Part shown: positions 1 through 5,419 of the stretch, piece by piece
How the letters are laid out: each line of letters begins with the position of its first letter
Numbering within the stretch: the first letter of the stretch is position 1
From: CBDTTW01 sp965363675
Lineage (GTDB): Bacteria > Bacteroidota > Rhodothermia > Rhodothermales > DASSAV01
Reading direction: 5' to 3'
Length of the DNA stretch: 5,419 bases
Assembly (NCBI GenBank): GCA_965363675.1
Contig: CBDTTW010000198.1
Span: forward strand, 1-5,419
Notes under the pieces: model-generated
Databases searched by the model: none
Told to the model about the DNA's origin: nothing
Seen by the model: the letters and a program-made list of their open reading frames with translations, nothing else
Translations under genes and position numbers: made by a program

Positions 1-114
1 GGCGGGGGGGGCTCCGTCGAGGCGCGCGCCCTGCCCGGCCCGCCGGGGGCGACGCTTCTGGAGATCCGGACGAGCCTGGCAGGCGCGGCCGTGACCGTCG
101 TTGGGGGGCGCTAG
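1..114 (+). CDS. C-terminal end of an unidentified protein (5' partial)
   Basis: Reading from base 1 gives 37 sense codons and then a TAG at 112-114. The visible tail reads roughly EARALPGPPGATLLEIRTSLAGAAVTVVGGR. It is glycine-rich and alternates hydrophobic and polar residues like short beta strands. The end of the tail (LLEIRTSLAGAAVTV) faintly recalls the repeated beta strands at the C-termini of LiaF-like or DUF4097-like 'toast-rack' proteins, but this is far too short to assign. The stop lies 5 bp before the queG start, so the two genes are probably co-transcribed, and the G run at 103-108 inside this gene may serve as the ribosome-binding site for queG. I cannot exclude that the frame is open by chance, since high-G+C DNA has few stops. 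The tight spacing to queG is the main argument that it is real. Confidence 0.5.
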   Translation, partial: GGGGSVEARALPGPPGATLLEIRTSLAGAAVTVVGGR

Positions 115-119
115 CGCCG

Positions 120-1094
120 ATGCCGGGGTTCAGCGCAGGCCGGCAAGCGGAAATCGCGCGGCGGCTCAAGCAGCAGGCGTTGCTGCTCGGCTTCGAGGCG
201 TGCGGCATCTCGGAGGCCGCCGAGCTGACCGGCGAGGCGCGCCGCCTGGAGCGCTGGCTTGCCGGCGGCGGCCACGCCACGATGGCCTGGATGGAAAACC
301 ACTTCGAGAAGCGCATCGACCCGCGCAAGCTCGTCGAGGGCGCGCGCACGGTCGTCTCGGTGCTGCAAAGCTACTACCAGCCCGAGGCTCCCATGCCCGG
401 CCCGGCCACGGGCCGCATCAGCCGCTACGCCTGGGGCGAGGATTACCACGTCGTCATGAAGGAAAAGCTGTTCCTGCTCTACGAATGGCTGGGGCGGGAA
501 GTCGGCGGCATCGAGGGGCGCGTCTTCGTGGACTCGGCCCCCGTCATGGACAAGGCGTGGGCGGCCCGCAGCGGCCTCGGCTGGCAGGGCAGGCACTCCA
601 ACCTGATCAGCCCCCGCCTGGGCAGCTATTTCTTCCTCGGCGAACTCATCACCGACGCCCCACTGCCCCCGGACGGCCCCGCCGCCGACCACTGCGGCCG
701 CTGCACCCGCTGCATCGACGCCTGCCCGACGGGCGCCCTCGACCAGCCCTACGTCGTCGATGCGGGCCGCTGCATCTCGTACCTGACCATCGAGCATCGC
801 GGCCCGGCGCTGCCCATCGCGCAGGCGGAGGCAACGGGCAACTGGATCTTCGGCTGCGACATCTGCCAGGAGGTGTGTCCCTGGAACAAGTTTGCCGCGC
901 CCACGCGCGAGGCCCGCTACCGGCCCCGCCCGGGCCTCGCCGACACTGATCTGGAGACGTGGGAGGAGCTGGACGTGGAGACGTTCCGCAGGCTCTTCAA
1001 GGGCAGCGCCGTCAAGCGGGCCCGCTACGAGGGGTTCATGCGCAACGTGCGCCATGCCGCCGGGCCCCGCCGCCCCGGCGAGGCGGCGCGCTAG
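120..1094 (+). CDS. queG: Epoxyqueuosine reductase QueG
   Basis: QueG catalyses the last step of queuosine synthesis, the cobalamin-dependent reduction of epoxyqueuosine to queuosine at position 34 of tRNAs with GUN anticodons (Asn, Asp, His, Tyr). It is a soluble, monomeric cytoplasmic enzyme. The 324-residue product has the family layout. An N-terminal cobalamin-binding domain contains the VDSAP motif, whose Asp138 corresponds to the conserved catalytic aspartate. LGWQGRHSNLISPRLGSYFFLGEL follows at about 153-176. A bacterial ferredoxin-like domain then supplies two [4Fe-4S] clusters: CGRCTRCIDACP with Cys192, 195, 198 and 202, then Cys218, and CDICQEVCPWN with Cys246, 249 and 253. All eight cysteines are present. 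The C-terminal ELDVETFRRLFKGSAVKRARYEGFMRNV stretch (about 283-310) is also typical. This fits a length without the extra HEAT-repeat extension found in longer homologues. The ATG at 120 is the only sensible start, with a G-rich stretch 12-17 bases upstream. The stop overlaps the stop of the convergent transporter gene. Confidence 0.97.
   Translation: MPGFSAGRQAEIARRLKQQALLLGFEACGISEAAELTGEARRLERWLAGGGHATMAWMENHFEKRIDPRKLVEGARTVVSVLQSYYQPEAPMPGPATGRISRYAWGEDYHVVMKEKLFLLYEWLGREVGGIEGRVFVDSAPVMDKAWAARSGLGWQGRHSNLISPRLGSYFFLGELITDAPLPPDGPAADHCGRCTRCIDACPTGALDQPYVVDAGRCISYLTIEHRGPALPIAQAEATGNWIFGCDICQEVCPWNKFAAPTREARYRPRPGLADTDLETWEELDVETFRRLFKGSAVKRARYEGFMRNVRHAAGPRRPGEAAR
1091..1094. other. Shared palindromic stop CTAG of two convergent genes
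   Basis: The four bases ctag carry the TAG stop of queG (1092-1094, plus strand) and the TAG stop of the transporter gene (minus strand, complement of 1091-1093). The genes therefore overlap tail to tail by four bases and there is no room for an intergenic terminator. Each transcript must run into the antisense of the other gene or end inside coding sequence. Confidence 0.95.
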
Positions 1095-2383
1095 GGCTTC
1101 AGGCGCAGGGCGGCGTAAGCGCGCCGGTAAGGGGCCATGAGCAGCAGCAGCCCTGCGCCGCAAGCCGCCTGTAGGGCCGCCATCAGCCCGATCACGTCGC
1201 GCAGGCCGAGCCGGGCCGACTCCAGCAAGAGGCTCGCCGCCAGGATCGAGGCCGACTCGACGAGCATCAGCACGAGCAGCTCGGCCGAGAACACGCGCCC
1301 CCGGAACGCATCGTCGGTGCGGCGCTGCATCAGCACCGACGAGAGCATCCAGTTCATCCCGCTGGCGGCGTGGGCCGCCGTGATGAAAAGCGCCATGTAC
1401 GCGCCCCACGGCAGGCGGCTCACGAGGGCGTAGCACACGCCGCTCGCCAGGACGCACCAGCCGAACAAGAGCGGCCACCGGCGGGCGTCGCGGAAGAAGC
1501 GCCGCGCCACGACCGGCCCGACGCCCGTGCCGATGCCGCGCGCCGCAAACAGCAGCCCGATGCCCAGGCCGTAGCGCAGCGGGGTAAGCTCCCGGCCTAC
1601 CATCGTCAGCAGGTAGACCAGCCCGCCGCCGCCCAACGCCCACGAAGCCTTCGTCAGGGCGATGCGCAGCAGCGCCGGGCGGGCGCGGAGGTAGCGCCAG
1701 CCTTCGAGCATCTCGCGCCCGGCGCGCCGCCACCCCCCGAGCGCTTCCGGCGGCGCGAGGCGCGGAATGCGCACCCGCGCGATGAGCAGCGCCGAGGCGA
1801 CGTAGCTCAGGCTGTCGAGGAGAAACACCCACCGCATCTCCAGGTACGCCGAGGCTAGGCCGCCGAGCGCCGCCCCGAGCGTGAGCAGCACCGACCAGGT
1901 GGCCGACATGAGCGCGTTGGCCGTAACCAGCTCCTCGGCCGTGGTGATGTTCGGGAGCGTAGCCGACTGCGCCGGCTGGAAGGCGGCGCCGGCGGTGACC
2001 TGGAGCACCGTCAGCACGTAGATCCACGCGACTTCGCCGGGCGCGTCGATCCACAGAAAGCCGAGCACGATGACCGCGCGGAGCAGGTCCGCCCCGATGA
2101 GGATGCGCTTGCGGTCCACCCGGTCCACGAGCAGCCCCGCGAACGGCGAGGCCACGACCCACGGCAGCAGCTTGGCCAGGAACACCGCGCCCATGGCGAA
2201 GGGCGAACCGGTCAGGCGGCTGACGAGGTCGTAGAGGGCAATCGTGTTGAACCAGTCGCCGAGCAGGCTGACGATGGCGCCGAGCCAGAGCCGCCGGAAA
2301 TCGGCGTTCGCGCGCAGCAGGCGTCCGTACCCGACGCTGAGGTGTACGGGCGCCTCCAGTTCGGCGTCGCGCGCGGCTTCCAC
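1091..2383 (-). CDS. Major facilitator superfamily transporter, MFS_3 / DHA3 (EntS-like) type
   Basis: This is a 430-residue integral membrane protein with about twelve hydrophobic segments (roughly 33-55, 65-85, 98-113, 117-140, 155-180, 183-202, 240-262, 272-292, 303-322, 326-347, 365-387, 395-416) and a charged central loop at about 203-238. The N-terminal NADFRRLWLGAIVSLLGDWF, the motif-A loop GLLVDRVDRKR (83-93) and the RGRVFSAELL stretch (361-370) are typical of the MFS_3 group, which contains enterobactin exporter EntS and macrolide-efflux-like proteins. Family members usually act as proton-driven exporters, but the substrate cannot be read from this sequence. The start is a GTG at 2381-2383 with GAGG six bases upstream. 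The frame is open further up to the lysS stop, but no ATG, GTG or TTG lies in between. The gene follows lysS by 42 bp on the same strand and may be co-transcribed with it. Its stop overlaps that of queG. Confidence 0.93.
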   Translation of the reverse strand: MEAARDAELEAPVHLSVGYGRLLRANADFRRLWLGAIVSLLGDWFNTIALYDLVSRLTGSPFAMGAVFLAKLLPWVVASPFAGLLVDRVDRKRILIGADLLRAVIVLGFLWIDAPGEVAWIYVLTVLQVTAGAAFQPAQSATLPNITTAEELVTANALMSATWSVLLTLGAALGGLASAYLEMRWVFLLDSLSYVASALLIARVRIPRLAPPEALGGWRRAGREMLEGWRYLRARPALLRIALTKASWALGGGGLVYLLTMVGRELTPLRYGLGIGLLFAARGIGTGVGPVVARRFFRDARRWPLLFGWCVLASGVCYALVSRLPWGAYMALFITAAHAASGMNWMLSSVLMQRRTDDAFRGRVFSAELLVLMLVESASILAASLLLESARLGLRDVIGLMAALQAACGAGLLLLMAPYRRAYAALRLKP

Positions 2384-2389
2384 GAAACG

Positions 2390-2393
2390 CCTC
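2390..2393 (-). promoter_or_regulatory. Ribosome-binding site (GAGG) that supports the GTG start of the transporter
   Basis: The minus strand reads GAGG, then CGTTTC, then the GTG start. A Shine-Dalgarno core at a spacing of six bases is good support for the GTG at 2381-2383. None of the other minus-strand starts in the window (3973, 4390, 4996) has a comparably clear site, as is common in Bacteroidota. Confidence 0.65.
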
Positions 2394-2425
2394 AGACGGG
2401 GCGCGCCGCGCCCGAGGCCCGGCGG

Positions 2426-3973
2426 CTAGGAAGCATCGTCTTCGCTCGCCTCTGCGATTTCGGGGCGCAACTGCGGAAAGAAAATAACGTCCCGGATCGA
2501 CTCCTGGTTGGTCAGGATCATCGCAAGGCGGTCGATGCCCACGCCGAGGCCCGCCGTGGGGGGCATGCCGTATTCGAGCGCCCGCAGGAAATCCTCGTCC
2601 ACCTGCATGGCCTCCTCGTCGCCGGCGGCGCGCAGGCGGGCCTGCTCCTCGAAGCGGGCGCGCTGGTCGTCGGGGTCGTTCAGCTCGGTGAAGGCGTTGC
2701 AGATTTCCTTGCCGTTGCAGATCACCTCGAAGCGCTCGACGAGGCCCGGCGTTTCGCGGTGGCGCTTGGCAAGCGGCGAGAGCTCCACCGGGTAGTCGGT
2801 GATGAACGTCGGCTGGATCAGACGCGGCTCGACGAAGGCCCCGAACAGCTCGTCGATGATTTTGCCGGCGCCCATCGTCGCGTCCACGGCCACGCCGAGT
2901 TCGGCGGCGGCCCCGGCCAGGGCGTCGCGGCCCAGGCCCTGAAGGTCGCGCCCGGTGTATTCGGCGATGGCGGCGAACATCGAGAGGCGTTTCCACGGGC
3001 GGCGGAACGAGATGCGGTGCTCGCCCACTTGCACTTCGGCGGCCCCGTGCAACGCCCGGGCGAGGTGCTCGACCATCTCCTCGACCAGGTCCATCATCCA
3101 GCGGTAGTCCTTGTAGGCGACGTACAGCTCCATCATGGTGAACTCGGGGTTGTGGAACCGGCTCAGCCCCTCGTTGCGGAAGTCCTTGCTCAGCTCGTAC
3201 ACGCCCTCGAAGCCGCCTACGATGAGGCGCTTCAGGTACAGCTCTGTGGCGATGCGCAGGTAGAGCGGCATGTCGAGCGCGTTGTGGTGCGTCGTGAAGG
3301 GGCGCGCGGCGGCGCCGCCGTACAGGGGTTGCAGCACCGGCGTCTCGACCTCGGTGTAGCCGCGCGCGTCCAGAAAGCCGCGCATGGCGGCGATCATGCG
3401 GGCGCGCTGCTGGAAAACGCGCCGCACCTCCGGGTTGACGATCAGGTCCACGTAGCGCCGGCGGTAGCGGAATTCCTTATCCGTCACCTCGTTGTACACC
3501 TTGCCGTCCTGCTCCTTCACGACGGGCAGCGGGCGCAGCGACTTGGCGAGCAGTTCCAGGCGCTCGGCGTGCAGGGTCAGCTCGCCCGTTTTCGTCCTGA
3601 ACACGAAGCCCTCGACGCCCACGATGTCCCCGATGTCGAGCAGCTTCTTGAACACCTCGTTGTAAAAGCCTTCGGGGAGGTCGTCGCGGCGGGCGTAGAC
3701 CTGGATCGTGCCCGTGGCATCCTGAAGGTCGAAGAAGGCGGCTTTGCCCATGATGCGCTTGGACATCATGCGTCCGGCCAGCGCGGCGCGCAGCGGCTCC
3801 GGGGCGGGGGCGTCCTCTGCGGGTTGGTGGCGCTCCGGGTCGAAGGCGTCGGCGAGGGCTTGGGCGCTGCCGGTCACGTCCCACGCGTAGGGGTAGGCGG
3901 GGATGCCGCGGGCTTCGAGGGCGGCGCGTTCTTCGCGCCGGCGGAGTTCCTGTTCGGAGAGGGTTCGTTGCAT
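2426..3973 (-). CDS. lysS: Lysyl-tRNA synthetase, class II
   Basis: The enzyme attaches lysine to tRNA-Lys in the cytoplasm, using ATP through a lysyl-adenylate intermediate, and works as a dimer. The 515-residue product is close to the usual bacterial length of about 500. Residues 1-60 form the N-terminal helical part. The OB-fold anticodon-binding domain starts at about 66 (GRMMSKRIMGKAAFFDLQD, 67-85). The catalytic domain follows. Motif 1 is around 174-215 (YVDLIVNPEVRR to EVETPVLQP). Motif 2 is FRNEG (265-269, with Arg266 and Glu268), followed by HNPEFTMMELY (274-284). Motif 3 is GLGVGIDR (475-482, Arg482). GGAAARPFTTHHN (219-231) and NGKEICNAFTELND (420-433) are further active-site signatures. 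The acidic tail EIAEASEDDAS is non-conserved. The wording of many conserved blocks matches Bacteroidota enzymes. The ATG at 3971-3973 lacks a clear Shine-Dalgarno site and is preceded by a hairpin. Its TAG stop is in frame with the downstream transporter ORF. Confidence 0.98.
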   Translation of the reverse strand: MQRTLSEQELRRREERAALEARGIPAYPYAWDVTGSAQALADAFDPERHQPAEDAPAPEPLRAALAGRMMSKRIMGKAAFFDLQDATGTIQVYARRDDLPEGFYNEVFKKLLDIGDIVGVEGFVFRTKTGELTLHAERLELLAKSLRPLPVVKEQDGKVYNEVTDKEFRYRRRYVDLIVNPEVRRVFQQRARMIAAMRGFLDARGYTEVETPVLQPLYGGAAARPFTTHHNALDMPLYLRIATELYLKRLIVGGFEGVYELSKDFRNEGLSRFHNPEFTMMELYVAYKDYRWMMDLVEEMVEHLARALHGAAEVQVGEHRISFRRPWKRLSMFAAIAEYTGRDLQGLGRDALAGAAAELGVAVDATMGAGKIIDELFGAFVEPRLIQPTFITDYPVELSPLAKRHRETPGLVERFEVICNGKEICNAFTELNDPDDQRARFEEQARLRAAGDEEAMQVDEDFLRALEYGMPPTAGLGVGIDRLAMILTNQESIRDVIFFPQLRPEIAEASEDDAS

Positions 3974-3989
3974 GGACGGTAGGCCGTGC

Positions 3990-4007
3990 GCCTGCGGCAG
4001 CGCAGGC
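3990..4007 (-). promoter_or_regulatory. Perfect 7-bp hairpin in the lysS leader
   Basis: On the minus strand, GCCTGCG, a CTGC loop and CGCAGGC form a perfect 7-bp stem with a 4-base loop. It lies in the 66-bp gap between the 116-aa gene (stop at 4040) and lysS, ending about 16 bases before the lysS ATG. No U-run follows, so it is not a standard intrinsic terminator. It could be an RNA-processing or stability element, could affect ribosome access to lysS, or could be a chance structure in G+C-rich DNA. Confidence 0.4.
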
Positions 4008-4039
4008 AGGGGGTGGCGGAGGGCAAAGGGCCGGACGCC

Positions 4040-4390
4040 TCAGCGGCCGGGGCCGTCAAAATACGCCAAGATCGCCTGCTTGAGCAGCGTCTCCTGCTCC
4101 TCGATGGAAAGCGGGGGCAGGCCGTCCTCGGCAGGCTCCCACGCGAAGCCCGCTTCCGTGGGGCGACGGCGGTACAGCCCGAGCGCCTCGAAGGCGTGGC
4201 ACGCGCCCTCCATGACGAGGGCCTGCTTGCGCTCCTTGGGCAACTGCGGCTGGTAGCCTTCGCCGGAAGCCTGCACGCCGATCAGGAACAGGACGCCTTC
4301 GATGCCGGGGGTTTGCCGGAACTGCGCAGCCAGGCGGCTGCGGAGGGCTTCCCAGCGCGCTTCCAGGGCTTCCGGTGCGGGCTCGGTCAT
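4040..4390 (-). CDS. Conserved small protein of unknown function (116 aa)
   Basis: I cannot assign a function. The protein is soluble, with no signal peptide or membrane segment. It has a charged helical N-terminus (about 5-27) and a central hydrophobic stretch EGVLFLIGVQASGEGY (31-46). A KERKQALVMEGACHAFEALGLYRRR helix (52-76) follows, and then an acidic, helical C-terminus ending IEEQETLLKQAILAYFD (96-112). The pattern 'LFLIGVQ-x-G, then a lysine/glutamate-rich helix, then GLY' resembles a small uncharacterised family I remember from Bacteroidota genomes, whose members read like FLIGIQELG...KEEKQDLMH. That match is from memory and unverified. The ATG at 4388-4390 starts 9 bp after the stop of the 198-aa gene, and the TGA at 4040-4042 lies 66 bp before lysS, so the gene probably shares a transcript with both. 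The competing plus-strand frame has low-complexity composition and is a shadow. Confidence 0.85.
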   Translation of the reverse strand: MTEPAPEALEARWEALRSRLAAQFRQTPGIEGVLFLIGVQASGEGYQPQLPKERKQALVMEGACHAFEALGLYRRRPTEAGFAWEPAEDGLPPLSIEEQETLLKQAILAYFDGPGR

Positions 4391-4399
4391 GGCCGGCGC

Positions 4400-4996
4400 T
4401 CAGTCATGCCCGATCCAGTGGCCGGCCTCGACGAGCAGCCGGGCATGGTGGCGGTGCAGCATGCGCATCAGGATGCCGCCGAGGGTGCGCGTGGCGCAGC
4501 CGCGCGGCTGGCGCGCCACGACCCGGCGGATGCACCCGACCGCTTCTTCGATGACGCACAGCGACTCGGTAAGGGCAAACCACCACACGCCCGGCGCGGC
4601 GCCGGGGGCAGGGGCGTCGGCCGACATGCCGGGCGACTGAAGCGCGCCTTTCAGGGCGGCGCGGGCCTCGTCCAGCTCGCCGATCATCTCTTGCAGCTTC
4701 TGCTGCTGCGCCAGCGAAAGCGCCGACCCGAACGCGTGCTCCTCGGCGGCGGCCACCTGTTGCAACACCCCGCAAGCCGCCGCTGCGACGGACTGGAAGG
4801 CGCATCCGCCGCCGCCTTGCGCGGCCAGCGCCCGGATGCGGGCGGCGTAGGCGGAAGAGGCGCCGCCTCGGGGGGCCGCCGCAAGCGCCGGGTGGAAAGC
4901 CGGGCGCGGCGCGGGAGGCTCCGGCTCGGCCATTATGCGCAGCGCGCGCGGCAGAAGCCCCATGCGCCGCAAACCATCATCTATAAAGTTGCTCAT
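4400..4996 (-). CDS. Uncharacterised protein (198 aa)
   Basis: I do not recognise this protein. The sequence starts MSNFIDDGLRRMGLLPRALR and continues with a proline/alanine-rich linker (about 24-45). Next is an alanine-rich helical region with Cys65 and Cys75 (53-90), then a long charged amphipathic helix, SLAQQQKLQEMIGELDEARAALKGALQ (94-120). A second linker (121-136) leads to a C-terminal helical part with Cys147, Cys155 and Cys167 and a histidine-rich end (His181, 183, 184, 193, 197). There is no clear signal peptide or transmembrane helix. The ATG at 4994-4996 is the first ATG after an in-frame stop at 5036-5038. The first codons (TTT ATA GAT GAT GGT TTG) are much less G+C-rich at third positions than the rest, as often seen just after a true start. 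No Shine-Dalgarno core is visible. It is probably first in the operon with the 116-aa gene, 9 bp downstream. The cysteine/histidine tail could bind metal, but that is speculation. Confidence 0.75.
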   Translation of the reverse strand: MSNFIDDGLRRMGLLPRALRIMAEPEPPAPRPAFHPALAAAPRGGASSAYAARIRALAAQGGGGCAFQSVAAAACGVLQQVAAAEEHAFGSALSLAQQQKLQEMIGELDEARAALKGALQSPGMSADAPAPGAAPGVWWFALTESLCVIEEAVGCIRRVVARQPRGCATRTLGGILMRMLHRHHARLLVEAGHWIGHD

Positions 4997-5155
4997 GCAT
5001 TCTGACAGTACTGCGACAAACGCTACGCCAACCCCTTAACGATCACTGTGTTCCGCCGGGCGCGCGCGGCGGCCCCGGAACCGCCGGGGCAAAACCCTGC
5101 ATAGATACGACGGCCGCCGGGGGCGCGCATGCGCCTGCGGAGCAACCTTGCGGCG
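4997..5155. other. Intergenic region with G+C-rich repeats and an AT-richer pocket
   Basis: This stretch of about 159 bp separates the DUF2520 gene from the 198-aa gene on the minus strand. Part of it (5041-5135) is strongly G+C-rich and holds three copies of CCGCCGGG (5053-5060, 5081-5088, 5114-5121, plus-strand reading), overlapping inverted repeats and the 10-bp palindrome GCGCATGCGC (5125-5134). The part next to the 198-aa start (about 4997-5050) is clearly richer in A+T than its surroundings and is the likeliest place for a promoter. A minus-strand TTGGCG at 5026-5031 and TACTGT at 5005-5010, 15 bases apart, are only a poor sigma-70-like pair, and I see no clean Bacteroidota -33/-7 promoter. 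There is no convincing intrinsic terminator for the upstream gene. Short minus-strand ORFs crossing this region are shadows. Confidence 0.5.
5067..5089. repeat. Overlapping alternative inverted repeats (possible mutually exclusive hairpins)
   Basis: Two stems share bases. CCCCGG (5073-5078) pairs with CCGGGG (5084-5089) around a 5-base loop, while CGGCGG (5067-5072) pairs with CCGCCG (5081-5086) around an 8-base loop. The right arms overlap, so both cannot form at once. No T-run follows on either strand, so this is not a typical terminator. The base composition makes chance formation quite possible. Confidence 0.4.
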
Positions 5156-5419
5156 TCAGCGCACCGCCCGGCGCAGCGCCTCGGCCTGCGCCTCGGTGAT
5201 GCGTCCGGCCCGCCGGGCGATGCCGGCGGCGCGCTCGGCAAGGAGGCCGTAGAGCGGCGCAAGGGCCGGGTGGCGCTCCCGGAGCGCCCCCATGTGCAGA
5301 CCGCAGGTCGCGGCGTCGCCGCGGGCGGCGGGGCCGGTGAGCGCCTCGGCGGGCGTTTGGGTTTGCAGGTGGGCGCACGAGGCCGCCAGAAGCGGCCGCA
5401 GCAGCGCTCGCGCCTCGGC
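5156..5419 (-). CDS. C-terminal part of a Rossmann/DUF2520 oxidoreductase-like protein (5' end outside window)
   Basis: The minus strand is open from 5419 to a TGA at 5156-5158, giving 87 residues. The key stretch reads LLRPLLAASCAHLQTQTPAEALTGPAARGD and then RERHPALAPLYGLLAERAAGIARRAGRI. The ALTGP-x-ARGD block, followed by a helix and a P-x-LAPLY motif, is the signature I know from the C-terminal all-helical DUF2520 domain. That domain sits behind an N-terminal NADP-binding Rossmann fold in the COG5495 group, distantly related in design to ProC and 6-phosphogluconate dehydrogenases. The substrate of these proteins is not established to my knowledge. The Rossmann half should lie beyond base 5419. 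A stretch of 158 bp separates this stop from the next co-oriented start, so co-transcription is uncertain. Confidence 0.85.
   Translation of the reverse strand, partial: AEARALLRPLLAASCAHLQTQTPAEALTGPAARGDAATCGLHMGALRERHPALAPLYGLLAERAAGIARRAGRITEAQAEALRRAVR

Noticed and set aside
1057..1080. G+C-rich stem at the 3' end of queG as an intrinsic terminator
   Set aside because: The stem is 7 bp with a 9-base loop and lies inside coding sequence with no T-run after it. Similar stems occur throughout this DNA.
2399..2413. GGGCG/CGCCC inverted repeat between lysS and the transporter as a terminator
   Set aside because: The stem is only 5 bp, there is no U-run, and it lies in the 42-bp gap of a probable operon.
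111..2996. A 961-codon minus-strand open frame covering queG, the transporter region and part of lysS
   Set aside because: It is antisense to queG and out of frame with the transporter and lysS. Its translation is arginine/alanine/glycine-rich with no motif. Long false frames are expected at this G+C content.
2342..3982. A 546-codon plus-strand frame antisense to lysS
   Set aside because: It is a complementary shadow of lysS, biased to His, Val, Leu and Gln, with no recognisable domain. The lysS frame has every class II synthetase motif.
3986..5005. A 339-codon plus-strand frame opposite the two small genes
   Set aside because: It has a low-complexity Arg/Gly/Ala composition. The minus-strand ORFs it covers have better start context, tight spacing and balanced composition.
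5005..5031. Sigma-70-like promoter TTGGCG / TACTGT on the minus strand
   Set aside because: The spacer is 15 bases, both boxes are poor, and the likely lineage uses a different promoter consensus. It is mentioned only as a candidate under the intergenic feature.
5023..5378. Two short overlapping minus-strand ORFs (79 and 111 codons) across the intergenic region and the DUF2520 gene
   Set aside because: Both are out of frame with the ALTGP-x-ARGD reading and are arginine/proline/alanine-rich, so they are shadows.
1..5419. Mobile element, toxin-antitoxin, phage-defence or CRISPR system
   Set aside because: No transposase, integrase, terminal repeats, direct-repeat array, nuclease or defence domain was seen. 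Codon and base composition are uniform with housekeeping genes on both sides.

Overview
The window is very G+C-rich (roughly 70% by eye), gene-dense chromosomal DNA with ordinary housekeeping content. I see no mobile element, CRISPR array, rRNA or tRNA. The best taxonomic clue is the lysyl-tRNA synthetase. Stretches such as LYGGAAARPFTTHHNALDM, VYELSKDFRNEG, MMELYVAYKDYRWMM and NGKEICNAFTELNDP read as the Bacteroidota form of the enzyme. A short neighbouring protein also resembles a small family I associate with Bacteroidota. Together with the high G+C, this suggests a Rhodothermota-like or other high-G+C relative of Bacteroidota. That assignment is inference from remembered sequences, not from a search.

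Layout: bases 1-114 hold the 3' end of an unidentified plus-strand gene. Five bases later comes queG (120-1094, +), which encodes epoxyqueuosine reductase. Everything after it is on the minus strand. Read in transcription order (right to left), it runs: the C-terminal 87 residues of a Rossmann/DUF2520 oxidoreductase-like protein (5156-5419, running off the edge); a 158-bp intergenic region with G+C-rich repeats and an AT-richer pocket; a 198-aa protein of unknown function (4400-4996); a 116-aa protein of unknown function (4040-4390); a 66-bp gap containing a perfect hairpin; lysS (2426-3973); and a 12-TM major-facilitator transporter (1091-2383). queG and the transporter gene converge and share the palindrome CTAG as both stop codons.

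The four genes from 4996 down to 1091 are co-oriented with gaps of 9, 66 and 42 bp and could form one operon. Two products have translation-related roles: QueG finishes queuosine in tRNA anticodons, and LysRS charges tRNA-Lys. They are on opposite strands, so the link is thematic only. The transporter substrate and the two small proteins remain unassigned.

Nothing here amounts to a new biological system. The points most worth a second look are the 198-aa orphan and its 116-aa partner, the arrangement in which a single UAG separates lysS from the in-frame transporter ORF, and the shared CTAG stop.
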